Origin: Myxococcales bacterium
Lineage (GTDB): Bacteria; Myxococcota_A; Polyangia; Polyangiales; Polyangiaceae
Direction: 5' to 3'
Length of the DNA stretch: 64,000 nucleotides
Assembly (NCBI GenBank): GCA_025359105.1
Contig: JANYHK010000109.1
Span: 1-64,000 of the forward strand
The notes beneath the pieces are model-generated. The model saw nothing but the letters and a program-made list of their open reading frames with translations, did no database searches and was not told the origin of the DNA. Below are positions 36,628-45,683 of the stretch, in pieces; the stretch's first letter is position 1; each line of letters starts with the position of its first letter. The position numbers were made by a program, and so were the translations under genes.

Positions 36628-37824
36628 CTATTTGCGAGGGCCGCTGTCCTTGACCGCCGCGGCGTGGCCTTCGTACGTGTCGCTGAAGGTGTGGTGTCCT
36701 TCGCCCTTGGCGACGAAGTAGAGGTAGTGCGTGATCGCCGGGCTCATGACCGCCTCGATGGAGTGCGCGCCCGGGTTGCAGATCGGCCCCGGCGGCAGCC
36801 CTTCGTGCGTGTACGTGCTGTACGTGTTGTCGGGATCGGCGTTCACGTCGTGGGTGATGCGTCCGGTGAAGTTGGCGCACGAGGCGAGCTTGTCCTTCGC
36901 GAGGAGGCAGCCGTAGCCGGCCGTCGGATCGGACTGCAGCACCTTCTTCTTGAAATTGGGATCGCGCAGGCGGTTCAAAAACACGCTCGCGATGATCCGG
37001 CGCTCGTCGTCGACGGCCGCTTCCTTCTCGATGATCGACGCGAGGACGACCATCTCGCGCATGCCCCAGTGCAACGTCTGGGACAGGTCGAGGACGCCGT
37101 ACGGGTGCCGCTGCTCGAGCGAGAACCAGCGCTTGTCGAACTCGGCCTTCAGGCGGCGGACGACGTCGCCGGGCTCGGAGTCGCTCGGCAGCTCGTAGGT
37201 TGCCGGGAACAAGAACCCTTCGAGGCTCGGCCCGTCGACGTGCAGCTCGGCGAGGAGCGCAGGGTCCTCGGTCGCGTCGAGGAACGCCTTCTGGGTGCAG
37301 ACGTGGTTGGCGTGGAGGCGCTTACCGATGTCGAAGCGCGTCCACCCCTCGGGAAACGTGACGCGGACGTGGCCGGCGGCGCCGCGTCGCTCGAGCCGGT
37401 TCAGGACCTCGCGCGGGGACAGAGCGTCCGTCAACAGGTGCGCGCCGCGTGCGACGTGCTCGGTGCCGCCGCTCAGGCGCACGTACGCGGCGAAGAGGCT
37501 GGGGTTGGAGATGACGCCCGCCGCGGCCAGGCGCCCGGCGAGCGCGGCGGGCGTCTCGTCCCCGACGACCGTGAGCTCGACGTCACGCCCGGAGCCGGGG
37601 CCGGAGCGCGATGGGTAGACGATCGTGACCAGGATGGCGGCGAGGCCGAGCGCGAGTGCGACGGCGAGCGCGAGCCCTGCCCCGCGGCGAAGCGCCAGCT
37701 CGCGCGGCGTCCGGACGACGACCTCGGCGGTGCCGCTCTTGCGTTTCCTCCGCCTCCTCCGCTTTCGTCTGCGCGAAGGGTCCGCGTCGGGCGAGGACGG
37801 CTCCGGAGCGTCGCTCTCGGTCAC
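36628..37824 (-). CDS. mltG: Endolytic transglycosylase MltG
   Basis: MltG cuts nascent peptidoglycan glycan strands. The 398-residue protein has a very basic N-terminus (residues 18-29), a membrane helix at ~48-69, a LysM-like part, and the YceG domain with the catalytic glutamate E266 in ASIIEKEAA. It also has the family motifs VLQSDPTAGYG, NTYSTYTHEGLPPGPI and YLYFVAKGEGHHTFS. The GTG start overlaps the ruvX stop (GTGA) and has GGAGG just upstream. The charge pattern indicates that the catalytic part is periplasmic. Confidence 0.93.
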   Translation of the reverse strand: MTESDAPEPSSPDADPSRRRKRRRRRKRKSGTAEVVVRTPRELALRRGAGLALAVALALGLAAILVTIVYPSRSGPGSGRDVELTVVGDETPAALAGRLAAAGVISNPSLFAAYVRLSGGTEHVARGAHLLTDALSPREVLNRLERRGAAGHVRVTFPEGWTRFDIGKRLHANHVCTQKAFLDATEDPALLAELHVDGPSLEGFLFPATYELPSDSEPGDVVRRLKAEFDKRWFSLEQRHPYGVLDLSQTLHWGMREMVVLASIIEKEAAVDDERRIIASVFLNRLRDPNFKKKVLQSDPTAGYGCLLAKDKLASCANFTGRITHDVNADPDNTYSTYTHEGLPPGPICNPGAHSIEAVMSPAITHYLYFVAKGEGHHTFSDTYEGHAAAVKDSGPRK

Positions 37825-38270
37825 GAGTCCTCCTCGGCGGGGGCGCGCGCGCGCGGCTGATCGAGCCACGCCTGGAGGATCATGCACGCCGCGGCCTCGT
37901 CGATGCGCTCCTTGGCCTTTTTCCCGCGCACTTCGCTCGCCTCGAGCTCGCGCGCGGCCTGCACCGTCGAGAGGCGCTCGTCCCACAGCTCGACGTCGCA
38001 CCCGGTGGCGTCGGCGATCTGCTGGGCGATCTCGCGCGCCTTCCTCGCGGCGTCCCCTTCCCCGCCCTTCATGTCGAGCGGAAGCCCGACCACGAAGCGC
38101 TGGACGTGCTCGGCTGCGGCGAGATCCTTGAGCGAGCGCATCAGTTTTCCGCGATCCTTGCCGTCGAGTACGCCGCGCGGGTGCGCCATGCTCCCGAGCT
38201 CGTCGTCGATGGCGACGCCGACGCGCACGCTGCCCAAATCGAGCGCAACTGTGCGACTCCTGCCCCTCAT
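37821..38270 (-). CDS. ruvX: Putative pre-16S rRNA nuclease (RuvX/YqgF)
   Basis: The 149-residue RNase H-fold protein matches YqgF/RuvX, needed for 16S rRNA 5' processing. Motifs: ALDLGSVRVGVAI (catalytic Asp11), VVGLPLDMKGGEG, VELWDERLSTVQA and IDEAAACMILQAWLD. Length and order are normal. The stop overlaps the mltG start; linkage of yqgF and mltG is common in bacteria. Confidence 0.93.
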   Translation of the reverse strand: MRGRSRTVALDLGSVRVGVAIDDELGSMAHPRGVLDGKDRGKLMRSLKDLAAAEHVQRFVVGLPLDMKGGEGDAARKAREIAQQIADATGCDVELWDERLSTVQAARELEASEVRGKKAKERIDEAAACMILQAWLDQPRARAPAEEDS

Positions 38271-38406
38271 CGATAGCGCCGGAACGCTTAGCGCGAGCGT
38301 GACGGGATCGCCAGCATTGCGTACGCAAGATCCCGGCTTGCTCCATGCCTCGGAAAAGGCGATAAGAGCCGGCGACTTGAAGACTCTCTTACGCGCCGTA
38401 AAAGCA

Positions 38407-40218
38407 ATGATCGACGTTTTGCCCGGCGAGATCGCCCGTCGGCACAAGGTCGAGTCCGGCTTTCGACGACTCGTCGTGCTGGCCTGGATGGCCGCGCTCC
38501 TCGCCCTCGCGCCGGCCGCACACGCCCAGCTCGGCGGGCGTGGCGGCGCCGGCAACCCCGCCCAGCGCGCGCCGACCCAGTCTTCGCCGACCCAGAACAA
38601 GACCGTCGGGCCGCGATCTGGCGGAGACGACGACGACGCGCGCATCCAGGTCACCCAGCGCGCCGAGCCCGTCGCGCAGACGCCCGTCGATCCCCTCGAG
38701 ATCCCGCCCGAGGCGAAGAAGAAGATCGGCACCGACTCCGACCTGCAGCTGCCGCCGGCCACCGGCGAGCTCGAGCGGCAATACTTCCCGTACTACCAGG
38801 AGAAGCGCGGCGACTACCGCTTCCGGATGGTCCCGCCGCTCTACCTGGAGCACACGCGCGGCGAGGGCACGGCGCAAGAAGACACCGAGTCGCTCACCGG
38901 CCTCCTCTATTACCGGCGCCGCTCGCCGAAGACGGACGCCGACATCGTCTTCCCGCTCGCCTGGCGCCTCCGCGATCGCGAAAACCGCGTCCTCGTGCTG
39001 GGGCCGCTGGCCCATCGCGAGGCGCCCAACGAGCACGACAACTGGGTCGCCCCCCTCTTCTTCCAGGGCGCGCGCAAGGACGGCGGTTACTTCCACTCGC
39101 CGGCGCTCCTCACCACGTCCCACTGGGACGAAAAGGGCGCCTTCACCATCGCCGGGCTCTATTTCCGGAACCGCACGGGCAGCGACGTCGACTGGGGCAT
39201 CGCGCCGCTCTTCTACCACGGCGACAACGGCAACACCGACGGGGCACGCCGGACCTACACACTCGCGCCGCTTTACTTCCATCGGGAGCGCGAGCTCGAC
39301 GAGAGCGCCCTGACGGTCATCGGGCCGGTGATCTCGGCCAGCACCCCGAAGCGGCAAATCCTCGACGTCGCGCCGCTGCTGTTCACGATCCGCGGGAAGC
39401 CGGAGACGGGCGGCATCCGGGAGAGCCACACCACGCTCTTTCCGTTCTTCCACTACGGTTACAACGACAAGCAGTCGCTCTTCGTCCTGCCCGGGTACCT
39501 GCGCCGCGTCACGCAGACCGCCGATACCCTCATCACCCCGCTCTACTCCCACGCCACCACGCGCAACGGGTCGACGTCGCTCACCGTCTTCGGCCCGCTC
39601 GCGCCCATCTACTACGGCTTCAAGGATACGGACGTCGGCTACCACGCCACGGGCATCCTCCCGTTTTACTTCGGCACCGGCGGCCCCACGGGCTGGAGCA
39701 TTCTCACGCCGCTCTTCGGCCGCTGGGAGAGCTACGGCGTCTCGCGCTCGTACTGGTTCTTCCCGAACATCACGCTGTCGAGCGACCAGCACGGCTGGGA
39801 GACCGACATCCACCCCATCGTCTACACCGGCCGGAGCGACGACAGCGCGCACACGGTCCTCGCGCCGTTCTTCTGGGACTTCGCGAGCGCCAAGGGCAGA
39901 ACGACGATCGGCTTCCCCGCGTACTGGCGCTTCGCCGATACGGCTGCCGGCTCGGTCACGCAGGTCGCCGGCAACACGCTCTACATGCAGAAGAAGACGG
40001 CCGCCGGCACCGACTGGCAATTTCACCTTCTCCCGCTCTTCTCGTATGGTGAAAATCCGACGGGCTACTGGTGGAACGTGCTCTTCGGCCTCGCCGGTTA
40101 CGACCGCGCGGGGAGCTATGCGCGCATCAAAGCCTTCTGGGTTCCGATCACCGTCAGTGGTGCGACCTCGACGGCTTCTTCACCAAATTCAGGATCCTAC
40201 GAAGGATCGTTGAAGTGA
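38407..40218 (+). CDS. Exported beta-rich repeat protein, probably outer-membrane
   Basis: The 603-residue protein has a signal ending near APAAHAQ (~residue 41), then a disordered Gln/Pro/Asp part. From ~125 to the end are about a dozen repeats of an aromatic strand-turn pattern such as WVAPLFFQG, WGIAPLFYHG, TLAPLYFHRE and TTLFPFFHYG. This PLF-x-x-G pattern at ~40-residue spacing suggests a beta-barrel or beta-helix at the outer surface, found in many Polyangia genomes. The final residue is Lys rather than an aromatic, and no TonB or OmpA signature exists. Start ATG at 38407; ribosome site unclear. Confidence 0.65.
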   Translation: MIDVLPGEIARRHKVESGFRRLVVLAWMAALLALAPAAHAQLGGRGGAGNPAQRAPTQSSPTQNKTVGPRSGGDDDDARIQVTQRAEPVAQTPVDPLEIPPEAKKKIGTDSDLQLPPATGELERQYFPYYQEKRGDYRFRMVPPLYLEHTRGEGTAQEDTESLTGLLYYRRRSPKTDADIVFPLAWRLRDRENRVLVLGPLAHREAPNEHDNWVAPLFFQGARKDGGYFHSPALLTTSHWDEKGAFTIAGLYFRNRTGSDVDWGIAPLFYHGDNGNTDGARRTYTLAPLYFHRERELDESALTVIGPVISASTPKRQILDVAPLLFTIRGKPETGGIRESHTTLFPFFHYGYNDKQSLFVLPGYLRRVTQTADTLITPLYSHATTRNGSTSLTVFGPLAPIYYGFKDTDVGYHATGILPFYFGTGGPTGWSILTPLFGRWESYGVSRSYWFFPNITLSSDQHGWETDIHPIVYTGRSDDSAHTVLAPFFWDFASAKGRTTIGFPAYWRFADTAAGSVTQVAGNTLYMQKKTAAGTDWQFHLLPLFSYGENPTGYWWNVLFGLAGYDRAGSYARIKAFWVPITVSGATSTASSPNSGSYEGSLK

Positions 40219-40232
40219 ATTCGTCGAACTGA

Positions 40233-40278
40233 GCGTTCGTTCAGGCTCTAGCCTCGCCGTTTCTTTTCAAACGAACGC
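40233..40278. repeat. Long-loop inverted repeat between convergent genes
   Basis: GCGTTCGTT at 40233-40241 and AACGAACGC at 40270-40278 are perfect 9-bp arms with a 28-base loop. The site lies between the convergent outer-surface protein gene and the cysteine desulfurase gene. A shared terminator or transcription end structure is possible; there is no T-run. Confidence 0.5.
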
Positions 40279-40383
40279 CTCACGGTCGCGATCGCGGTCC
40301 GCGAAGGCGGAGCGATCTTGGTGAGTTGCGGCTGAGTGCTGACCCGCGGACGAAGTGATCCTGCCGTCGCCTCACCCAAAGTC

Positions 40384-41520
40384 TCAACGGCGGAGGACGC
40401 GCGTGGCGATCGCGATCGTCTCGTCGATCTCGTCGCTCGTCGTGTCCTCGCCCATCGAGAAGCGGACGCACGACGTGGCGACCTTCGCGCCTAGCATCGC
40501 GGAGACGACGACCGAGGGCTCCACGGTGCCGGCGCTGCAGGCGCTGCCGCTCGAGACGCACACGCCCTCGAGGTCGAGCGCGGCGACCAGCTCGGCGCCG
40601 AGCCATCCGGCGAAGGAGAGGTTCGCGACGTGCGGCACGCGGGGGCCGGTGCCGACGCGGATCGCGCCCAGCGGAAGGAGGCGCGCCTCGAGGCGATCGC
40701 GCAGGGCGCCTAGCACGGCGTAGCGGGCCGGCGACGAGCCGGCGTGGCGCGCCGCGGCGGCGAGGCCAGCGGCGCCGATCGGATCGACGGTGCCGGGCCG
40801 GAGCCCGCGCTCCTGCGAGCCGCCGACCAGGACGGGGCGCAGTCGCACTCCGGGGCGGGCGACGAGCGCGCCGATGCTCTTGGGTCCGCGAAATTTGTGG
40901 GCGGCGACGCTCAGGGTGTCCGCCTGATCGAGGACGTCCAGGTCCGCGAGCTTCCCCCACGCCTGGATCGCGTCGACGTGGACACGGGGGTTCTTCGGAT
41001 GCCGGCTCACACGCGAGAAGATCTCCGCGAGCGGCTGGACCACGCCCGTCTCGCCGTTGACCGCCTGCACCGCGACGAGGCGCACCTCCGGCTCCTCGAG
41101 GGCCCGCTCGAGATCGAGGAGATCGAGCGTGCCGTCCTTGCCAACACCTACCCAGCGGACGCGCGCCTTGCCCTCTCGCTCGAGCGCCTCGGCGACCTTC
41201 GCCACCGAGGGGTGCTCGAGCCGGCTCGTGACGAGCACGGCGTTGCCAGGCTGCGGCGCGCCGGACGAGGCCTCGTCGAACGCCGAGCGCACCGCCAGGT
41301 TGTTCGCCTCGGTGCCTCCGGCGGTGAACGTCACGTCGCGCGGGTCGCGGCGGGTCAGTGCACCGACCGCCTCGCGCGCGTCTTCCACGCGGCCGCGCGC
41401 AGCCCGGCCGCGGGCGTGGATGCTCGAGGGGTTGCCCCATCCCTGCTCGCCGGCGGCGCGCATGGCGTCGAGGACTTCGGGCAGGGGCGGCGCCGTGGCG
41501 TTCCAGTCGAGGTAAGGCAC
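40384..41520 (-). CDS. Cysteine desulfurase (NifS/IscS type)
   Basis: The 378-residue PLP enzyme would release sulfur from cysteine as a persulfide for Fe-S cluster or thiocofactor assembly. It shows the YLDWNATAPP start, TAGGTEANNLA, H103, the PLP lysine K209 in SVAAHKFRGPK, and the catalytic C328 in CVSSGSACSAG (the SGSAC loop of group I NifS/IscS enzymes). The start is GTG. The gene follows a histidine kinase gene by 11 bases. No iscU or iscR gene is adjacent, so the target pathway is not clear from context. Confidence 0.9.
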   Translation of the reverse strand: MPYLDWNATAPPLPEVLDAMRAAGEQGWGNPSSIHARGRAARGRVEDAREAVGALTRRDPRDVTFTAGGTEANNLAVRSAFDEASSGAPQPGNAVLVTSRLEHPSVAKVAEALEREGKARVRWVGVGKDGTLDLLDLERALEEPEVRLVAVQAVNGETGVVQPLAEIFSRVSRHPKNPRVHVDAIQAWGKLADLDVLDQADTLSVAAHKFRGPKSIGALVARPGVRLRPVLVGGSQERGLRPGTVDPIGAAGLAAAARHAGSSPARYAVLGALRDRLEARLLPLGAIRVGTGPRVPHVANLSFAGWLGAELVAALDLEGVCVSSGSACSAGTVEPSVVVSAMLGAKVATSCVRFSMGEDTTSDEIDETIAIATRVLRR

Positions 41521-41531
41521 GCTGCGGTCGA

Positions 41532-42767
41532 TCAGTTCGTGGCTTCGAGGACGATGGTCGGGGCGCGCTTGGCGACGCTGAGGCAGAACGCGGCGCCCGA
41601 GAGGTAGCGCCCCTCGATCGTCATGCCGCCGCTCACGCGGACGTCGCCGCCGAGGCCGCGCGCCACGCGCCGGACGATCGCGAGCCCGACGCCGACGCCG
41701 CCGTGCAAGCGCGTCGGCGAGCCGTCGAGCTGGAGAAACGGCTCGAAGATGCGCTCGGCGCGATCGGGCGGGATGCCCGGGCCGTTGTCGGCGATGAAGA
41801 GCTCGTAGGTCGCCTCGAGCGGGCGGACCAGCACGCCGACGGTGCCGCCCTCGGGCGTGAACTTGGCGGCGTTGTCGAGGAGCTGCGTGATCGCACGCAT
41901 CAGGCGGTCGGAGTCGCCGTACGCCGGCATGCCGCCGCGCGGGAACTCCTCGAGCAGCGTGATGCGGCGCTCGGCGAAGTGGTCGGCCTGCTGGGCGACG
42001 GCGCGTCGCACGGTGTCCAGGAAATCGTAGTCCCGGTGGAAAAACCGCATCCTGCCCGTCTCGAGCCCGGTCACGTCGATGAGGTTGTCGAGGATCCCGC
42101 GGAGGCGCCTCACGCAGTCGTCCATCGCACGGAGCGCCTTGCGCTGGGAGTTGGTGACCGGACCGAGCTCCTCGTCGGTGAGCATGCGGAGGTAGCCGAC
42201 GATGGGGGTGAGCGGCGTGGCCAGCTCGTGCGAGATGTTCCGGTAGAACTCGGTGCGCAGCCGGTCCATGTCGCGGAGGCGCTCGTTCGCCGCGGAGAGC
42301 TCGGCGACCTTCTCCTCGAGGTGGCCGACGATGCGTCCGCTCTGCATGCGGAGGCGCTCGCCGGTGGCGTCGGCGCTGGACGTCTGCCGCTCGCGATGCC
42401 CACCGAGGAACTGCCGGACCTGCCGGGCGAACTGGCGGGCGTCGATGGGCTTCTGCAGGAAGCCGTCGCAGCCGACGGCGAAGCTCGTCTCGCGATCGCC
42501 CTCCGCGGTGATGGCGATGATCGGGACGCCCTTGAGGGCCGACTCGCTCCGCAGCCGGAGGGTGACCTCGTACCCGTCGAGGCCGGGGATGTTGAGGTCG
42601 ACCAGGATGAGATCAGGCCGCTGCGTCAGGGCGTGTCGCACCCCCTCGAGGCCGTCGGCCGCGTCGATGACCTCGATGCCCTCCGACGTGAGCAGCTTCC
42701 GGACGAGGAGGCGATTGCGGGGATCGTCTTCGATGTGCAGGACGCGCGGCATACCCACGTGAACCAT
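41532..42767 (-). CDS. REC domain-histidine kinase
   Basis: The 411-residue soluble protein is a receiver domain fused to a kinase. Receiver residues are the acidic pair E13-D14-D15, phospho-acceptor D57 in LILVDLNIPG, and K106 in FLQKP. A coiled coil links to the HisKA domain with H180 in NISHELATPLTP, then the ATPase with N (LDNAAKF), G1 (ADNGPGIP), F (EPFLQL) and G2 (GVGVGLAIV) boxes. There is no membrane helix, so it senses through another protein or by receiver phosphorylation. No response regulator gene is next to it. A downstream ATG at 42752 is an alternative start. Confidence 0.92.
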   Translation of the reverse strand: MVHVGMPRVLHIEDDPRNRLLVRKLLTSEGIEVIDAADGLEGVRHALTQRPDLILVDLNIPGLDGYEVTLRLRSESALKGVPIIAITAEGDRETSFAVGCDGFLQKPIDARQFARQVRQFLGGHRERQTSSADATGERLRMQSGRIVGHLEEKVAELSAANERLRDMDRLRTEFYRNISHELATPLTPIVGYLRMLTDEELGPVTNSQRKALRAMDDCVRRLRGILDNLIDVTGLETGRMRFFHRDYDFLDTVRRAVAQQADHFAERRITLLEEFPRGGMPAYGDSDRLMRAITQLLDNAAKFTPEGGTVGVLVRPLEATYELFIADNGPGIPPDRAERIFEPFLQLDGSPTRLHGGVGVGLAIVRRVARGLGGDVRVSGGMTIEGRYLSGAAFCLSVAKRAPTIVLEATN

Positions 42768-42855
42768 AGCGCAAATGGCCCCGGTCCTGGTCTGCCAGGT
42801 GCAGAGAGAAGCTGGACTTTACTTCCCCAGCGACCCGACTACGGTTCGCCATCGC

Positions 42856-43404
42856 ATGAAGGTCCCCGCCCGTCGCTTGCATCCCCTGTTCCTTGGCCTG
42901 CTGGGAGGCGTCAGCCTGCTCGGCTTCGCGTGCGCGAAGCTCACGGCCCCGCCCGAGCAGATCTCGACCGACACGACCACCGCCGCGTCGGCCCCTGCCC
43001 CGCAGGCGCGCGGCTCGGCCCCGCAGCCCAAGGTCGCGCCGACGGCCCCGCTCGCCACCGCGGCCCAGAACCAGCCGGACGCGAAGGTGCAGATGCAGGA
43101 CCTCGTCGTCGGGAAGGGCCAGGAGGCCAAGACCGGCGACACCGTGAGCGTGCACTACGTCGGCACCCTCACCGACGGCAAGGAGTTCGATCAGTCCCGC
43201 AAGCGCGGCCAGCCCTTCAGCTTCCCCCTCGGTCAGGGGCGCGTGATCAAGGGGTGGGATCAGGGTGTCGTCGGCATGAAGGTCGGCGGCAAGCGCAAGC
43301 TGACGATCCCGCCGTCGCTCGGCTACGGCGACCGTGGAGCCGGATCGATTCCGCCGAACTCGACGTTGCTGTTCGAGGTCGAGCTCCTCGAGATCAAGAA
43401 GTGA
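42856..43404 (+). CDS. FKBP-type peptidyl-prolyl isomerase lipoprotein
   Basis: The 182-residue protein has a lipoprotein signal with Cys26 (LLGFAC), a Thr/Ala/Pro linker and an FKBP domain at about 80-182. Core features include VSVHYVGTLTDGKEFDQS, FSFPLGQGRVIKGWDQGVVG, KLTIPPSLGYG and the closing FEVELLEIKK. Its stop overlaps the next gene, a second isomerase, by GTGA. A role in folding envelope proteins is expected. Confidence 0.93.
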   Translation: MKVPARRLHPLFLGLLGGVSLLGFACAKLTAPPEQISTDTTTAASAPAPQARGSAPQPKVAPTAPLATAAQNQPDAKVQMQDLVVGKGQEAKTGDTVSVHYVGTLTDGKEFDQSRKRGQPFSFPLGQGRVIKGWDQGVVGMKVGGKRKLTIPPSLGYGDRGAGSIPPNSTLLFEVELLEIKK

Positions 43405-43967
43405 TTCGCGCGTTCGTTCTCTTGCTCGTATCGGCGTTCGTGACGGCGCTGGCGTTCGCCTGCGGCAGCACCGCCCCCGCCCCGCATCCGCCCGAGGCGA
43501 CGACCACGACCGCGACCGCGACCGCGACCACGACCACGACCGCGACCGCGACCACGACCGCGACCGCGACCACGACCGCGACCACGACCACGACCGCCAC
43601 CGGATCTGCGACCGCGCCCGTCGGATCGGGTCGACCCCGGCCCGCCAAGATCGGGGCGCGGCACGTCCTCGTCCAGTGGATGAACGCCGAGCGCGCCTCT
43701 CCTTCGGTCGTGCGTACGCGTGAGCAGGCCCGCAAGGTCGCCGAAGAGGTGCTTCGCCGGGCCCGCTCCGGCGAGGACTTTGCCCGCCTCGCGGTCGAGT
43801 ACTCCGACGAGCCCAACGCCGCTGCGCGCGGTGGGTCGCTGGGGCTCTTCGCGCGCGGCCAGATGGTCAAGCAGTTCGACGACGTCGTCTTCAACATGGC
43901 CGTCGGTCAGATCAGCGACATCGTCGAGACAGGCTTCGGCTACCACGTCATTTTGCGTACGGAATGA
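43401..43967 (+). CDS. Parvulin-type (PpiC) peptidyl-prolyl isomerase lipoprotein
   Basis: The 188-residue protein begins with a lipoprotein signal (Cys21 in LAFAC), followed by a striking Thr/Ala-only stretch of about 35 residues from a hexamer DNA repeat, then a rotamase domain with ARHVLVQWMNA, AEEVLRRARSGEDFARLAVE, SLGLFARGQMVKQFDDVVF and GYHVILRTE. Start GTG overlaps the FKBP stop and the end overlaps the lnt start (ATGA). The three-gene set is one translation-coupled unit. Confidence 0.92.
   Translation: MIRAFVLLLVSAFVTALAFACGSTAPAPHPPEATTTTATATATTTTTATATTTATATTTATTTTTATGSATAPVGSGRPRPAKIGARHVLVQWMNAERASPSVVRTREQARKVAEEVLRRARSGEDFARLAVEYSDEPNAAARGGSLGLFARGQMVKQFDDVVFNMAVGQISDIVETGFGYHVILRTE
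43498..43596 (+). repeat. CGACCR hexamer array encoding a Thr/Ala linker
   Basis: About sixteen tandem CGACCA/CGACCG hexamers run inside the PpiC-type gene and encode only Thr and Ala. Copy-number change would lengthen or shorten the linker without changing the frame. Confidence 0.85.
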
Positions 43968-45595
43968 GCGCCTTCCCGCTTCCTCGTCGCATCACCTACG
44001 CGCTCGCGTTCGTGAGCGGCCTCTTCTACTGGCTCGGCTTCGCCGGCATGGACGTGTGGCCGTGCGCCTTCATCGCGTTCGTGCCGCTGTGGATCGCCGT
44101 GCAGGGCCAGACCCCCAAGGTCGCGCTCCTCGCCGGGCTCATCTCCGGCACGACCATGAACGTCTTCGGCTTCTCGTGGCTGCTCACGATGCTCAAGACG
44201 TTCAGCGGTTTTCCCACCGTCGCGTGCATGTTCTTCGTGCTCGTCGTGTGCACCTACCAGGGCGGCCGCCTCGCCTTCATGGGCTGGCTGTACGCGCGCG
44301 CGACGCAGCGCGGGTGGCCGGCGCGCCTCGTCTTCATCCTCGCCTTCGCGGCGAGCGAGCAGGTGTTCCCGCTGCTCTTCCCCTGGTACTTCGGCGCCAG
44401 CCTGCACGACGTGCCGACGATGGCGCAGGCGTCCGATCTCGGCGGGCCGATCCTCCTCGGCGTGATGATGGTGGTCGTCAACCTGGCGATCGCCGAGCCC
44501 ATCGTCGCGCACATGTCCGAGCGCAAGATCGACCGGCGGTTCATGGTCGCAGGCGCCGCGGTCCTCGCGCTCGCGCTCGTGTACGGCCTGGTGATGACGC
44601 GCATCGTCCTCGCGCGGGCGGCGGCTTCGCCTGAATTCACGGTGGGCACCGTGCAGGCGAACATGGGGCTCTTCGAGAAGCGGAGCTCGTTCGACGAAGG
44701 GCTGAACCGCCACCTCGCGCTCACGAACAAGCTCAAGGCCGACGGCGTCGACCTCGTCGTCTGGAGCGAGACGAGCGTGATGCGCGCCGAGCGGTCCACG
44801 ACCTACAAGACCTCGGTGCGCGACGCCGTGGGGCGCCGCCTCGGCGTGCCGTCGATCATCGGTTCAGTGCTCATCGAGCCGGTGAGCGGGCCGCGCCAGT
44901 ACGTCCTTTACAACAGCGCGCTCGCGACCAACGCCAACGGTGAGGTCACCTCGCGCTACGACAAGGAGTACCTCCTCGCGTTCGGCGAGTACCTGCCGTT
45001 CGGTGACACGTTCCCCATCCTCTACGAGTGGTCGCCCAACAGCGGGAAGTTCAGCTCGGGCACCGTCATGGACCCCCTCCTCATCGAGGACAGCGCGGGC
45101 AAGACGCACAAGGTGACGACCCTCATCTGTTACGAGGACATCCTCCCCGGCTTCACCAACGACGCCGTGCGCGCGTCGAACGGCGAGGCAGAGCTGCTCG
45201 TCAACATGACCAACGATGCCTGGTTCGGCGACTCGGCCGAGCCGTGGGAGCACCTCGCCCTCGCCCAGCTCCGCGCGATCGAGCACCGCCGGTACCTCGT
45301 CCGCAGCACGAACAGCGGCGTCTCGGCCATCGTCGATCCCGTGGGGCGCGTCATGTCGCACACCAAGACGTTCACGCAGGAGACCTTGCGTGAGAAGATC
45401 CACTGGATGCGGGCGAGCACGGTCTACGAGGCGCTCGGCAATGCCCCGTGGTGGCTCGCGGCCGTGGGGGCAGGCTTCATGGCGTTCCGTCGTCGACGGA
45501 ATGGGGCCGGCGGGGACGCGGTGGCGAGCCGGCGGGGAGCCGGCGGGGAGCCGGCGGGCACGGAAAAGGGCGACAAGCGTGGGATCTCTCGGTAA
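43964..45595 (+). CDS. lnt: Apolipoprotein N-acyltransferase
   Basis: Lnt adds the third acyl chain to lipoproteins in the inner membrane. The 543-residue protein has about six helices in the first 215 residues and a nitrilase-like periplasmic domain with the triad E269 (WSETSVMR), K334 (RYDKEYLLAFGEYLPFG) and C389 (CYEDILPG), close to E267, K335 and C387 of E. coli. A final helix is followed by a basic, Gly-rich tail encoded by 11-base tandem repeats. It overlaps the preceding gene by ATGA, so lipoprotein maturation is linked to two lipoprotein isomerases. Confidence 0.95.
   Translation: MSAFPLPRRITYALAFVSGLFYWLGFAGMDVWPCAFIAFVPLWIAVQGQTPKVALLAGLISGTTMNVFGFSWLLTMLKTFSGFPTVACMFFVLVVCTYQGGRLAFMGWLYARATQRGWPARLVFILAFAASEQVFPLLFPWYFGASLHDVPTMAQASDLGGPILLGVMMVVVNLAIAEPIVAHMSERKIDRRFMVAGAAVLALALVYGLVMTRIVLARAAASPEFTVGTVQANMGLFEKRSSFDEGLNRHLALTNKLKADGVDLVVWSETSVMRAERSTTYKTSVRDAVGRRLGVPSIIGSVLIEPVSGPRQYVLYNSALATNANGEVTSRYDKEYLLAFGEYLPFGDTFPILYEWSPNSGKFSSGTVMDPLLIEDSAGKTHKVTTLICYEDILPGFTNDAVRASNGEAELLVNMTNDAWFGDSAEPWEHLALAQLRAIEHRRYLVRSTNSGVSAIVDPVGRVMSHTKTFTQETLREKIHWMRASTVYEALGNAPWWLAAVGAGFMAFRRRRNGAGGDAVASRRGAGGEPAGTEKGDKRGISR
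45526..45558 (+). repeat. Three tandem 11-bp repeats in the lnt 3' end
   Basis: GAGCCGGCGGG is repeated three times exactly at 45526-45536, 45537-45547 and 45548-45558. Because 11 is not a multiple of three, each copy is read in a different frame, and gain or loss of one copy would shift the reading frame of the last ~15 residues. Confidence 0.85.
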
Positions 45596-45683
45596 AGAAG
45601 CGCTCGCGGGCGGGGAATGAACAATCCCCCTCGGGAAACGTCCAAAGGATGCCGGTCCAGCACCGGCCCAGGGAGCTTGTCGT

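Noticed and set aside
45651-45667. GCCGGT/ACCGGC hairpin before the Cys-rich lipoprotein gene
   Set aside because: Only six base pairs and no T-run; too weak to call a terminator of lnt.
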